A DNA stretch of 64,000 bases, from assembly GCF_037414475.1 (NCBI RefSeq), contig NZ_CP147913.1, forward strand, positions 6,942,001-7,006,000, given 5' to 3'. Below are positions 51,273 to 59,831 of the stretch, in pieces. How positions within the stretch are numbered: position 1 is the stretch's first letter; every line of letters begins with the position of its first letter. Source of the DNA: Myxococcus stipitatus. Its GTDB lineage: Bacteria > Myxococcota > Myxococcia > Myxococcales > Myxococcaceae. The position numbers and the translations under genes were made by a program. The notes below the pieces were generated by a model that saw nothing but the letters and a program-made list of their open reading frames with translations, did not search any database and was not told the origin of the DNA.

Positions 51273-52754
51273 ATGGACGTGCGCGTGGGGTGGTGGCGGG
51301 CCGGTGTGCTGTTGTTGTTCGCCGTGGGGATGACGTCGTGCGTCCAGCGGGAGGAGACGGGGCTGGAGCGGGTGCGACGCTCGGGGGAGCTGCGGTGGGG
51401 CGCGGATGCCCAGGGCGGCGAGCCCTACGCGATGGAGGACCCGGAGGTGCCGGGGCGCATGCGTGGCTTCGAGGTGGAGCTGGCGGACGCGCTGGCGCGG
51501 GAGCTGGGCGTACGCGCGCGCTTCGTCCAGAACGACTGGTCCAGCCTCATTCCCTCGCTGGAGCGCGGCTCGTTCGACGTGGCGCTCAACGGCATTGAAG
51601 TCACCCCCGCGCGCAGCGGGCGCATCTTCTTCACGCGGCCGTATTACATCTTCCAGCTGCGGCTGATGGCGCGGGGCAACGACAGCTCGGTGACAGGGCT
51701 TGCGTCATTGCGAGGCCGGCGCGTGGGCACGCTGGCCAATTCCCAGGCGTGGGAGATGCTCCAGCGCGAGGGTGTCCAGGCCGTGCCGTACGAAGGGGTG
51801 GAGGAGCCCTACATCGACCTGGAGCAGGGGCGGGTGGACGCGGTGTTGATGGATGACCTCATCGCGCAGCGCTATGGCCAGCCGCGCTCCCGGCTGCGGG
51901 TGGTGGGCGACGTGGGCGAGGGGTACTACGCCATCGCCGTGCGCCCGGGAGACGAGGACCTGCGCGCCGCGCTGGACGTGGCCATCGGACACATCGCCCG
52001 CTCGGGGGAGCTGCGCGCCATCTTCCATCGGTGGAACATCGACAGCGCCTCACAGCAGCGGATGGTGGAGTGGAGCGACGCGCAGACGCGCCAGGTGCTG
52101 GCGCAGACGCAGGCGCCCCGGCTGGGTTGGGCCCAGGGGGTGTTGTTCCTCCAGGCCGCGCTGGTGACGCTGGTGGTGTCCGTGGGGGCCATGACGCTCG
52201 CGGTGCCCCTGGGGGCGGGGTTGGCGCTGGTCCGCCTGTACGGTCCGCCATGGATGGGGAAGCTGGCGTCGCTCTACGTGGAGCTGTTCCGGGGCACGCC
52301 GGTGCTGCTCCAGTTGTATGTCCTCTACTATGGCCTGGCGGGAGTGCTGCGGCTGGACGCGCTCAGCGCGGCGGTGCTGGGGCTGGGGCTGAACTACGCG
52401 GCCTACGAGGCGGAGGTGTACCGGGCGGGCGTGCTGGCGGTGCCCCGGGGACAGCTGGAGGCCGCGCTCGCGCTGGGCATGTCCACGCGGCTGGCGGTGC
52501 GCCGCGTGATTTTCCCCCAGGCGTTCCGGGTGGCGCTGCCGGGTGTGACGAATGATTTCATCGCGTTGCTCAAGGATAGTTCGCTGGTGTCCGTCATCTC
52601 CGTTGTCGAACTCACCAAGCGGATGACCATCACCGCGGTGGATGTTCGCAGTTGGTTGCTGCCTGGGGCGCTGTGCGCGGCGTTGTATCTGGCGATGAGC
52701 TACCCTTTGTCCGTCCTGGCAAGGCGGTTGGAAGCGAGGTTGGCGCGCGGATGA
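51273..52754 (+). CDS. Amino-acid ABC transporter, substrate-binding protein fused to permease
   Basis: The 493-residue protein starts with a lipoprotein-like signal (LLLFAVGMTSC). A periplasmic binding domain of the polar amino-acid type follows (about 25-270), with LRWGADAQGGEPYAM, GFEVELADALAREL, FDVALNGIEVTPARSGRIFFT and VDAVLMDD. From about 285 on is a HisM/GlnP-type permease with several helices. ELFRGTPVLLQLYVLYYG and the EAA loop EAALALGMSTRLAVRRVIFP, then DSSLVSVISVVELT, identify it. The stop overlaps the ATPase gene start (ATGA). Fusions of binding protein and permease occur but are uncommon. The substrate is probably a polar amino acid or analogue. Confidence 0.9.
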   Translation: MDVRVGWWRAGVLLLFAVGMTSCVQREETGLERVRRSGELRWGADAQGGEPYAMEDPEVPGRMRGFEVELADALARELGVRARFVQNDWSSLIPSLERGSFDVALNGIEVTPARSGRIFFTRPYYIFQLRLMARGNDSSVTGLASLRGRRVGTLANSQAWEMLQREGVQAVPYEGVEEPYIDLEQGRVDAVLMDDLIAQRYGQPRSRLRVVGDVGEGYYAIAVRPGDEDLRAALDVAIGHIARSGELRAIFHRWNIDSASQQRMVEWSDAQTRQVLAQTQAPRLGWAQGVLFLQAALVTLVVSVGAMTLAVPLGAGLALVRLYGPPWMGKLASLYVELFRGTPVLLQLYVLYYGLAGVLRLDALSAAVLGLGLNYAAYEAEVYRAGVLAVPRGQLEAALALGMSTRLAVRRVIFPQAFRVALPGVTNDFIALLKDSSLVSVISVVELTKRMTITAVDVRSWLLPGALCAALYLAMSYPLSVLARRLEARLARG

Positions 52755-53578
52755 TTGAAGTGAAGGACCTGTGCAAGCGCTACGAGGGGCGCTTGGTGTT
52801 GGACGGCTTCTGCGCGTCGTTCACACCTGGAGAGGTGGTGGCGCTCGTCGGCCCGTCGGGATGTGGCAAGAGCACGCTCCTGCGGTGCCTGAACGGGTTG
52901 GAGCCCTTCGACTCGGGACATATCCGGGTGGGGGACGCCGTGCTGGCGCCGGGCGCGACACGCCAGGGGGGCGCGCAGGTGTCGAACATCCGACGCCGCG
53001 TGGGCTTCGTCTTCCAGCAGTGGCACCTGTTCGCGCACCGCACGGCGCTGGGCAACGTCACCGAGGCGCCCCGCTTCGTGCGCGGCATGGACGTGAAGAC
53101 GGCCACGGAGATGGGGCGCGTGCTGCTCGAGAAGGTGGGCCTGGGGCACCGCGCGGGGGCCTATCCGTCGGAGCTGTCCGGCGGTGAGCAGCAGCGGGTG
53201 GCCATCGCCCGGGCGCTGGCGATGGAGCCGGAGGTCCTGCTGCTGGATGAGCCCACCAGCGCGTTGGACCCCGAGCGCGTCGGAGACCTGGTGGCGCTTC
53301 TCTCCCGGCTGCGCGACGACGGGCTCACGCTGGTGACGGTGACACACGAGATGCGCTTCGCGCGTGAGCTGGCGTCGCGGATGCTGGTGCTCCACGGCGG
53401 CAGGGTCCTGGAGGAAGGTCCGCCGGAGCAGGTGCTGGAGCGTCCTCGTCACGAGCGCACCCGCGCCTTCCTGGGCCTGGAGCGCTCCAGTCAGCACGAG
53501 CTGGCGCCCGCCTCTTCGCTCGGGCCGGGCAGAACCACGGCTCCCCCGGTGTTTCCCGGCGCGACCGCGAGGGAGTGA
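52751..53578 (+). CDS. Amino-acid ABC transporter ATP-binding protein
   Basis: The 275-residue ATPase has Walker A GPSGCGKST, Q-loop FVFQQWHLF, signature LSGGEQQRVAIARAL, Walker B VLLLDEPTSALDPE and H-loop VTHEM, the typical pattern of GlnQ/HisP transporters. The C-terminal 35 residues are a Ser/Pro-rich extension not needed for the fold. It starts at ATG 52751, overlapping the fused binding protein/permease stop, and is followed after 1 nt by an alpha/beta hydrolase gene. Together the two transporter genes make a complete importer. Confidence 0.93.
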   Translation: MIEVKDLCKRYEGRLVLDGFCASFTPGEVVALVGPSGCGKSTLLRCLNGLEPFDSGHIRVGDAVLAPGATRQGGAQVSNIRRRVGFVFQQWHLFAHRTALGNVTEAPRFVRGMDVKTATEMGRVLLEKVGLGHRAGAYPSELSGGEQQRVAIARALAMEPEVLLLDEPTSALDPERVGDLVALLSRLRDDGLTLVTVTHEMRFARELASRMLVLHGGRVLEEGPPEQVLERPRHERTRAFLGLERSSQHELAPASSLGPGRTTAPPVFPGATARE

Positions 53579-53579
53579 C

Positions 53580-54335
53580 ATGCGTCTGGAGGTGCAGCTC
53601 ACGGAGGTGGGGAAGGGCGGTGGGCCCAGGGTGCTGCTGTTGCCTGGGCTGGGCGCCCGGGGTTCAGGGTTCCGGGCGCTCGCGAACGTGCTGAGCCCCA
53701 TGGCCCGGACGGTCCTCGTCGAGTACCCGGAAGGTGAGCACGCGGCCGTGGGAGCGGGCGCCCTGGCGCGGCAGGTGGCGCGGGCGGCGGGGGAGATGGA
53801 CGCGGTGGTGGCCAGCTCCTTCGGAGGCATGGTGGCCGCGCACCTCGCGGCGTCGGGCGTGGTGCGTGGCGTGGCCTTCCTGGGCGCCTTCACGCGCACC
53901 GAGCACCTGGGGCCGCGAGGATTGCTCATCGGGATGATGGGACCCATCGCGCGGTGGGGGCGGCCGGGCATCGTCGCGGCGGGGCTGGCGGCGTGGCGCC
54001 CCGTCGCGTTGTCCCAGGTGCGGGAGGTGGTGCCCACCACGGCGCTGGAGCGAGACACCACGTGGCACCGGGCGCTCTCCATCGGGCGCGAGCCGCCGCC
54101 TCCCGAGCTGCGCCTGAAGAACGTCTCCTGTGTGTGCATCCAGGGGGACCGCGATGTGCTGGTGCCACCTTCCACGGTGGAGCGGCTGGCCCGGTCCCTT
54201 CCTCCTGGGACTCCTCGGCACCTGCTGCGAGGGGCGGGGCACGTGCCGTACTTCACCCATCCGAGGGAGTGCGCGGCGCTGCTTTCACCGTGGCTCGAGC
54301 GGCTTGCGTTCGCGCGGAGTGTATCGGTGGCATGA
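53580..54335 (+). CDS. Alpha/beta hydrolase
   Basis: A 251-residue hydrolase. The first strand and oxyanion region are VLLLPGLGARGSGF. The nucleophile elbow is ASSFGG, a variant of GxSxG with Ala in the first place. The acid is in CIQGDRDVLVPP and the histidine in GAGHVPYFTHP. The start lies 1 nt after the ABC ATPase stop, so the hydrolase is probably cotranslated with the transporter and may act on the imported compound; that link is inferred. No lid domain is obvious between strands 6 and 7 beyond a short GPRGLLIGMMGPIARWG region. Confidence 0.8.
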   Translation: MRLEVQLTEVGKGGGPRVLLLPGLGARGSGFRALANVLSPMARTVLVEYPEGEHAAVGAGALARQVARAAGEMDAVVASSFGGMVAAHLAASGVVRGVAFLGAFTRTEHLGPRGLLIGMMGPIARWGRPGIVAAGLAAWRPVALSQVREVVPTTALERDTTWHRALSIGREPPPPELRLKNVSCVCIQGDRDVLVPPSTVERLARSLPPGTPRHLLRGAGHVPYFTHPRECAALLSPWLERLAFARSVSVA

Positions 54336-54400
54336 CGGGCGTGGCGGGCGCGGACGGGAAATGTACCTGGAGCCCGCATCCCGCTACCGTGCGCTTCCGA

Positions 54401-55204
54401 ATGCAGAACCGTTTCACGCGTTGGCTCGTCGTCCTTGCTTTCCTCTCCACTGGGGCCGCCGCGTCGGGCCAGGATGCGGGTCCCTCGACGGGAACCGAGC
54501 GTCCCGCCCCTCCGCCTCCCACCGCCGCCGCGAGTCCCGCGCCCCCCGCGACGGAGCGTTCCCGCTCCGTGCTGCTGCTGGGAGACAGCCTCATCGCCAC
54601 GGGGTTTGGTGACTACCTGTTGGCTCGGCTGGAGGCGCATCCGGAGATTCGCGCGTCACGCCGCGCCCGCTCTTCCACGGGCCTGGCCCGCCCCGACTTC
54701 TTCGATTGGATGGAGGTGGGCGAGGAAGAGGTGAAGCGGCACCAGCCCGAGGTGGTGGTGGTCATCCTCGGGGGAAATGACGGGCAGTCGCTCCTGGAGC
54801 GCAGCGGGGGCAAGCCCATCCACTGGGGCAAGCCCGAGTGGGAGGACGCCTATCGCCGCCGCATCGAGTCGTTCGCGAGTGTCATCGCCGCGCCGGGGCG
54901 CAAGATCATCTGGCTGGAGCTTCCGGCGACAGGGCTGAAGCGCTTCGAGCAGAAGCTCGGGCTCATCCGGGGACTTCAGCGCGAGGTCATCAGCTCTCGC
55001 GCGGACGCGCGCTACGTCGACACGCGTGAGTACTTCACCGACGCGAAGGGGAAGGCGCTGAACCACGCGCACGTCGAGGGCTTCCGCAAGCCGATGAAGC
55101 TGCGCATGAGCGACGGCGTTCACTTCACCATCGCGGGGGGCCGCTACTTCGCGAGCAAGGTCTATCCCGAGGTGTTGGGCGCGCTGGGACTGTCGCGAGG
55201 ATAG
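54401..55204 (+). CDS. Exported SGNH/DUF459-type hydrolase
   Basis: The 267-residue protein has a signal peptide (WLVVLAFLSTGAAASG) and a Pro/Ala-rich linker to about residue 52. An SGNH hydrolase domain follows: block I VLLLGDSLIATG, then SSTGLARPDFFDW typical of DUF459. Block III is VVVILGGNDGQS and the catalytic DxxH block is SDGVHFTIAGGRYFA. Family members deacylate or acylate cell-envelope glycans; the actual substrate is unknown. ATG 54401 gives a well-formed signal peptide. It follows the hydrolase gene by 65 nt on the same strand. Confidence 0.83.
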   Translation: MQNRFTRWLVVLAFLSTGAAASGQDAGPSTGTERPAPPPPTAAASPAPPATERSRSVLLLGDSLIATGFGDYLLARLEAHPEIRASRRARSSTGLARPDFFDWMEVGEEEVKRHQPEVVVVILGGNDGQSLLERSGGKPIHWGKPEWEDAYRRRIESFASVIAAPGRKIIWLELPATGLKRFEQKLGLIRGLQREVISSRADARYVDTREYFTDAKGKALNHAHVEGFRKPMKLRMSDGVHFTIAGGRYFASKVYPEVLGALGLSRG

Positions 55205-55221
55205 TCGTCCCGCCGCGCTTC

Positions 55222-56097
55222 TCAGGGCGAGTCGTGGGAGGAGCCTGGCTCGCTCGAGATGTCCCGGGCAGTGGCGGGACGCAGCCGCCTCACGGCCCGC
55301 AGGAGCAGCTCCTCGTCCCGGGGATTGGCGAGGAAGCCGCGCGCGCCGAGCTGTCGCGCCCGCTCGAAGCCTTCGTCATCGGAGGCGCCGTGGACGATGA
55401 GTGAGCCCGCGATGCGGACCTCTCCGGCCAGCAATCCTTCCATCGCTTGAATGGGCGCGAGCACCACGTCCGTGGCGTCCGTGTGGAGCACCTCCAGCGG
55501 CGTCGCCACCCGCGCGGGATATCCATGCCGGGCGAGCTGCCGGGAGATGAGCACCGCCGTGACGGGAGGCCACCCGTAGAGCAGCAGCGGGCCGCCGGGC
55601 GCGTGTGCGGGAGTGGCGGGCTCGGAGGGCTCCTCGATGCCGTACAGCTCCGCGAGCACGCGGGCGATGGCGGTGTCGGAGGCCACGTGGGCCTCGACGC
55701 GGGGCTTGCCGGTGACGGCGCGCACTGCGTCCACGGCCTCCAGCGAGACAGGGGCGGGCAGGGCGATGTGCAGCACCTCCCGCTCGCCTTGCTCCAGGGG
55801 CACCCGCTCCAGCCGCAGCGGCACCGCCTGGTACTGCCGCGCCACGCGGACGGGGAGGAGGTCCGCCGTGCCGGGCTCGCGAGGCGTGTGGTCCAGGTCC
55901 ACCGCCATCACTCCCAACTGGAGGGCGAGGCCCCGCAGCACGTCGGCCTCCGAGCACAATCCCTCACGCACCAGCGCGCGCCCCAGGGGCACCCGTGTCT
56001 CGTGGTGATGGACCAGCCCGAGCCGGAGCTGGGCGCGGTCGAGCACTCCCAACTCCAGGAGGATTTCCCCGAGCGGACGCCTGGCACTGGATTCCAT
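55222..56097 (-). CDS. T2SSE_N (MshEN-like) domain protein with degenerate receiver-like C-terminus
   Basis: A 291-residue protein. Residues 1-140 resemble the N-terminal domain of GspE/PilB secretion ATPases: RRPLGEILLELGVLDRAQLRLGL, then VPLGRALVREGLCSEADVLRGLALQLG. This domain can bind c-di-GMP. There is no ATPase domain. Residues 170-280 look like a receiver fold (ATDVVLAPI, SLIVHGASDDEGFERARQLGARGFL, DEELLLRAVRRL) but the phosphoacceptor aspartate and the conserved lysine are missing. It may be a c-di-GMP or partner-binding adaptor of type IV pili or secretion (inference). ATG 56097 starts the domain. Confidence 0.72.
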   Translation of the reverse strand: MESSARRPLGEILLELGVLDRAQLRLGLVHHHETRVPLGRALVREGLCSEADVLRGLALQLGVMAVDLDHTPREPGTADLLPVRVARQYQAVPLRLERVPLEQGEREVLHIALPAPVSLEAVDAVRAVTGKPRVEAHVASDTAIARVLAELYGIEEPSEPATPAHAPGGPLLLYGWPPVTAVLISRQLARHGYPARVATPLEVLHTDATDVVLAPIQAMEGLLAGEVRIAGSLIVHGASDDEGFERARQLGARGFLANPRDEELLLRAVRRLRPATARDISSEPGSSHDSP

Positions 56098-56133
56098 ACG
56101 TGGGAATCTTCACGCCTGGGCGCGCTTGGCGAG

Positions 56134-56161
56134 GGGCGGCCGGTGGGGCGCCTGGCCGCCC
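56134..56161 (-). terminator. Hairpin downstream of the Spx/ArsC-like gene
   Basis: GGGCGGCC and GGCCGCCC make a perfect 8-bp stem with a 12-nt loop, 9 nt beyond the end of the Spx/ArsC-like gene and before the next minus-strand gene. Confidence 0.5.
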
Positions 56162-56170
56162 GGTGGTGCA

Positions 56171-56539
56171 TCAGCCGCGTGAGGAGAAGACGCGCTCCCA
56201 CGCCTCTTCCTGGAAGCCGACGAGGACGGTGGTGGGCGTGACGACGACGGGCCGCTTGACCAGCTTTCCGTCCGCGGCGAGCCACGCGCGCAGCTCGGCC
56301 TCGCTCGCGGCGTCGACCTTGGCCTTGCCCATGGCGCGGTAGCTCTGCCCGCTGGTGTTGAGCCACTTCCGGACAGACACCCCGCTGCGGGGTATCCATT
56401 GCTCCAACTCCGCGACAGTCGGCGGCGTGTCGACGATGGGACGAACGTGGTGGGGCACACCCCGCGCCTCCAGCCACTTCAGCGCCTTCTTGCAGGTGGA
56501 ACAGCCCGAGTAGGAGAGGACGAGGACGTCGTTCGACAT
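56171..56539 (-). CDS. ArsC/Spx-family thioredoxin-fold protein
   Basis: A 122-residue protein with the N-terminal SGCSTCKKALKWLEARGV (CxxC), the VDTPPTVAELEQWIP segment of the family, LNTSGQSYRAMG and C-terminal LVKRPVVV. This matches the Spx/MgsR/YffB branch, which includes arsenate reductase-like proteins with one key catalytic cysteine. Both redox regulation and reductase activity are possible; no arsenic genes are nearby. In Gram-positives Spx binds RNA polymerase, but whether this homologue does is unknown. Confidence 0.85.
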   Translation of the reverse strand: MSNDVLVLSYSGCSTCKKALKWLEARGVPHHVRPIVDTPPTVAELEQWIPRSGVSVRKWLNTSGQSYRAMGKAKVDAASEAELRAWLAADGKLVKRPVVVTPTTVLVGFQEEAWERVFSSRG

Positions 56540-56604
56540 GGCGTGCTTCTACCAGCCCGCACCGGTTTTGCGAGCGCGGGTGCCACCGTGCTAGGGCGCG
56601 GCGT

Positions 56605-57870
56605 ATGGACCTGTCCGCCTCCAAGTCTGTCCAGGGTCTCTGGTTGACCCTCCTGCTGGGGATGTTCGCCGCCGCGTGTTCCTCCACCCCCGACAAGCCC
56701 GGCAACGAGGCCGACGCGGGCCAGCCCGATGCGGGACCTTCGAGCGGAGGTGATGGAGGCCCCGTCGTTGAAGTACCCGATGGCGGCGGCACCGTCGTCA
56801 CCGACACGCTGTCGGGGACGCTGACGGAGCGCGGCTCGCCCTACCGTGTCGTGGGGGATGCGCGCGGCATCGTCCGCATCCCCAAGGGCCAGGTGCTCAC
56901 GGTGGAGCCGGGCGTCATCCTGGACTTCGTGGGCACGCCGCGCGTGACGTTGGCCGACGTGGAGGCGCCCGACAGTGTCATGAACAACCAGGACGGCCGC
57001 GTGGAGCTTCAGGTGTACGGCGGCATCCAGGTGCATGGCACGGCGGACAAGCCCGTGGCCTTCACCTCCAGCAATCCCCATGGCTGGTGGGGGATGAACT
57101 TCTTCGGCGACCAATCCGTGGGAGACGGGCACCCCGTCTTCGAGCACATGATTTTCGAGCGCGTGCGCAAGGTGAACTACAACGGCGACCGGGACCGGAC
57201 GCGCGGCGCGCTGTGGGCCTACTACCCGGGGCCGGTGACCATCACCGACTCGGTGTTCCGCGACAACGAGTCCTCCGCGAAGTGCGGCGCGTTGGACCTG
57301 ATGTTCACCGTGGGCTCGCGCGTGGAGAACACGCTGTTCGAGAACAACCGCACGTCGGACATCGACCGCTTCGCCGTCGAAGGCTCGTCTTCCATGGCGG
57401 GCGGTGGCGCGCTGTGCGTGACACACGGGCGCGACTCGGTGATTCGCGGCAACACCTTCCGCAACAACCGCCTGGAGGCCTTCCGGGGCGCGCTGCGCAG
57501 CCAGCTTGTGCCCCGTCCGCTCCTCGCGTGGCCCAACGCGCAGAACATCCGCGACCTGGGCGGCGGCGGAGCGCTGCACTACTTCCAGCCGAACAACGAC
57601 CTCGTCGAGAAGAACCGCTTCGAGGGCAACGTCGTGACGCGGGGCCCGGCCGCCGCCATCTACCTGGAGGACATGGGCACGCGCGCGCTCACGCTGCGAG
57701 GCAACGAGTTCATCGGCAATCAGGCGGGGGCGGGCGCCGTGGTGGTGTGCAACCGCGGCAGCGGCGCGGTGGAGCTGGTGGTGACGCCCGACAACGTCTT
57801 CACCAACAACACGGTGAATGGCGCCCAGGCGCCCAACGTGTCCGGAGACTGCGACACCGCGACGCGGTAG
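56605..57870 (+). CDS. Lipoprotein with right-handed parallel beta-helix
   Basis: A 421-residue lipoprotein with LLLGMFAAAC lipid attachment near residue 25. An Asp/Gly/Pro-rich linker carries repeated DAGQPDAG motifs common in myxobacterial surface lipoproteins. A beta-helix follows (about 85-415). Short repeats appear as VTITDSVFRDNESS, VENTLFENNRTS, VIRGNTFRNNRLE and LVEKNRFEGN, each a turn with xxF-x-N-N spacing. The fold is used by polysaccharide lyases and surface proteins, but no lyase catalytic set is evident. The gene ends 12 nt from the convergent LysR gene. Confidence 0.8.
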   Translation: MDLSASKSVQGLWLTLLLGMFAAACSSTPDKPGNEADAGQPDAGPSSGGDGGPVVEVPDGGGTVVTDTLSGTLTERGSPYRVVGDARGIVRIPKGQVLTVEPGVILDFVGTPRVTLADVEAPDSVMNNQDGRVELQVYGGIQVHGTADKPVAFTSSNPHGWWGMNFFGDQSVGDGHPVFEHMIFERVRKVNYNGDRDRTRGALWAYYPGPVTITDSVFRDNESSAKCGALDLMFTVGSRVENTLFENNRTSDIDRFAVEGSSSMAGGGALCVTHGRDSVIRGNTFRNNRLEAFRGALRSQLVPRPLLAWPNAQNIRDLGGGGALHYFQPNNDLVEKNRFEGNVVTRGPAAAIYLEDMGTRALTLRGNEFIGNQAGAGAVVVCNRGSGAVELVVTPDNVFTNNTVNGAQAPNVSGDCDTATR

Positions 57871-57882
57871 CGCGGCGCGTGC

Positions 57883-58773
57883 TCACTGGGGCGGCTCCGT
57901 CCCGGTGAGCGCCTTCACCACGCGGCGGGCGGCGCGGCCCAGCCTCACGCCCGTGCGGTGGTGCAGCTTGGGGAGGAAGGCATGGGTGGCGCCGCTCGAG
58001 GGCTTGAGCAGCTTGAGCTCTCCGCGGCGCAGCTCCCTCGAGGCCAGGTGCTCCGGAAGCCAGCCGTAGCCCAGCCCCTCCAGGATGGCGGCCTTCTTCG
58101 CCGCGAAGTCGTTGAGGTGCACGGTGGAGCGCAGCTCCAGGGACACGGTGCTGAGCTGGAGCCTCGGGTCCGAGCCGCGCACGGTGAGCAGCAGGTGCTC
58201 GGACAGCTCCTCCTCCTGGATGGTGCCGCGCCGCCGGCGCGCCAGCGGATGGGAGCGGTGGGCCACCAGCAGCGCCTTGAGCTCCGGCAACGCGTAGCTG
58301 CGCAGCCCCGGCAGCGACGGTGGCAGCACCGACACCATCAGGTCCGCCTCGTCCCGCACGAACGCGGCCTCCACGCCCGCCAGGAACTCCGACGACACAT
58401 GGAACCGCGTACCCGCACCCTCCGCCCTCAAAGCCTTCACCACGCGTAGCAGCGGCTCTGCGGGGAAGACACCGTCGAACACGATGCGCAGCGTGGGCTC
58501 CCAGCCCGCGCGAATCTCCGCGCACGTGGCCTCCAGCTCCCGCTCCGCCGCCAGGAGCTTGCGGCAGTGCTCCAGCACGCGCTCTCCCGCGGGCGTCAGC
58601 CGCGTCCGGTAGCCGCGCCGGTCCAGCAGCTCCAGCTCCGTCTGGGCCTCCAGCGTCCGCAGCGTGTAGAGCACCGCCGTGTGGCCCTTGCCCAACGCCT
58701 GGGCGGCCGCGGCGAAGGTGCCGTGACGGGACAGTGCTTCCAGGGCCCGGGCCTGCTCCAGGGTGACGTTCAT
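57883..58773 (-). CDS. LysR-family transcriptional regulator
   Basis: The 296-residue protein has the N-terminal winged HTH (LEQARALEALSRHGTFAAAAQAL, then GKGHTAVLYTLRTLEA). The LysR substrate-binding region follows (LRIVFDGVFPAEPLLRVV, then DLMVSVLP, LLVAHRSHPLA, ILEGLGYGWLPE). The HTH serine-pair region is GKGHTAV, unlike the common QPAxS, typical of the ArgP/YahB-like subgroup. ATG 58773 is used; GTG 58788 would add five residues. It is divergent from an outer-membrane beta-barrel gene and may regulate it. Confidence 0.88.
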   Translation of the reverse strand: MNVTLEQARALEALSRHGTFAAAAQALGKGHTAVLYTLRTLEAQTELELLDRRGYRTRLTPAGERVLEHCRKLLAAERELEATCAEIRAGWEPTLRIVFDGVFPAEPLLRVVKALRAEGAGTRFHVSSEFLAGVEAAFVRDEADLMVSVLPPSLPGLRSYALPELKALLVAHRSHPLARRRRGTIQEEELSEHLLLTVRGSDPRLQLSTVSLELRSTVHLNDFAAKKAAILEGLGYGWLPEHLASRELRRGELKLLKPSSGATHAFLPKLHHRTGVRLGRAARRVVKALTGTEPPQ

Positions 58774-58901
58774 CCCCGCATTGTGCACGCCATTGACAGT
58801 CAGTGCCGACCCACCGTCACAAATGCAACGGTAACGCGGTGCGGCTTACTTGTCGCATTAGGGCTGTTCTAGATTCAACGCTCCACTCGACGGAGGGGTA
58901 T

Positions 58902-59660
58902 ATGACGGGACGGCTGAGTTGGGCCCTTGCAGCAGCGCTCGCACTGGGTTCGGCGGGCGCGAGCGCGGAAGAAGTGCAGGAGAAGACCTACAGCGCACCC
59001 ACGGGTTTGCAGCTCACGGTGGGTTTGGGATTCCAGGCGGGGGCTGGCTACGTCTACAAGAACAGCCAGCGGTTGGACCGCAGCATCGGCGACGTGAAGC
59101 TCGCTGACGCGGCCAACGGCGCGGTGCCCGTGTTGGTGGAGCTGGGCTATCGCGTGTCGCCCCACTGGCTCGTGGGCGCGTACGGCAGCTATTCGTACAT
59201 CATCACGAAGGAGAGCCCGCTCACCTGCCCCAGTGGCTGGGAGTGCTCGGCGTCGCAGCTTCGCTTCGGTCCCCACATCCAGTACCACTTCTCGCCCACC
59301 GCCTCGTTCGACCCGTTCGTCGGCGTGGGCTTCGGCATGGTGATTCTGTCGAACAAGAACTCGGGCACGGTGCAGGTCCCGACGCCTCAAGGTGTCGTCA
59401 ACGCGAAGCTGGAGCTGGACAGCACGACGCGTGGCCCCGAGTTCGTCAACGTCACCGTGGGTGGCAAGTGGAGGCTGGGACACTCGCTGTCGTTCGGTCC
59501 GTATCTCACGGGAACCTACGCGAGCTACACCGCGCGCTCGGGCACCACCACCACCACGCTGCCCTCGCCGCTTCCCACCACGACGACGCCGCTGCCGTAC
59601 GCGGATGACGGCCCGTACGGCCTCATCATGCTGGGTGTCCGAGGCAGCTGGAACATCTGA
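58902..59660 (+). CDS. Outer-membrane beta-barrel protein
   Basis: A 252-residue protein with a signal peptide (LSWALAAALALGSAGASA). An amphipathic strand pattern runs throughout (LQLTVGLGFQAGAGYVY, PVLVELGYRVSPHWLVGAYGSYSY, FVGVGFGMVIL, FVNVTVGGKWRLGHSLSFGPYL) and it ends LIMLGVRGSWNI, with alternating residues and a terminal aromatic-containing strand. About eight strands fit an OmpW/OprF-like or generic Porin_4 barrel. GGAGG is 5-6 nt before ATG 58902. Two hairpins follow the gene. No further function can be assigned. Confidence 0.78.
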   Translation: MTGRLSWALAAALALGSAGASAEEVQEKTYSAPTGLQLTVGLGFQAGAGYVYKNSQRLDRSIGDVKLADAANGAVPVLVELGYRVSPHWLVGAYGSYSYIITKESPLTCPSGWECSASQLRFGPHIQYHFSPTASFDPFVGVGFGMVILSNKNSGTVQVPTPQGVVNAKLELDSTTRGPEFVNVTVGGKWRLGHSLSFGPYLTGTYASYTARSGTTTTTLPSPLPTTTTPLPYADDGPYGLIMLGVRGSWNI

Positions 59661-59671
59661 TGCGTGATTCA

Positions 59672-59701
59672 CCGGAGGCCGCCTCACTCGCGGTCCTCCG
59701 G
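59672..59701 (+). terminator. First hairpin downstream of the beta-barrel gene
   Basis: CCGGAGG and CCTCCGG form a 7-bp stem, extended by CCG/CGG with one bulged base, starting 12 nt after the stop. Confidence 0.45.
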
Positions 59702-59705
59702 AAGT

Positions 59706-59732
59706 GACGCGGAGTGCCCAACGCTCCGCGTC
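59706..59732 (+). terminator. Intrinsic-type terminator downstream of the beta-barrel gene
   Basis: GACGCGGAG and CTCCGCGTC form a perfect 9-bp stem with a 9-nt loop, followed by GCCTTTCTT. This is the most terminator-like hairpin in the window. Confidence 0.75.
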
Positions 59733-59831
59733 GCCTTTCTTCCGAGCACGGCTCGCGTCTTCCGAGATGTCTCCCGCCTGTGACACACGTCATTGTGCCG
59801 GGCGGAATCTTCATCTCGAGCGGAGTCGCCC

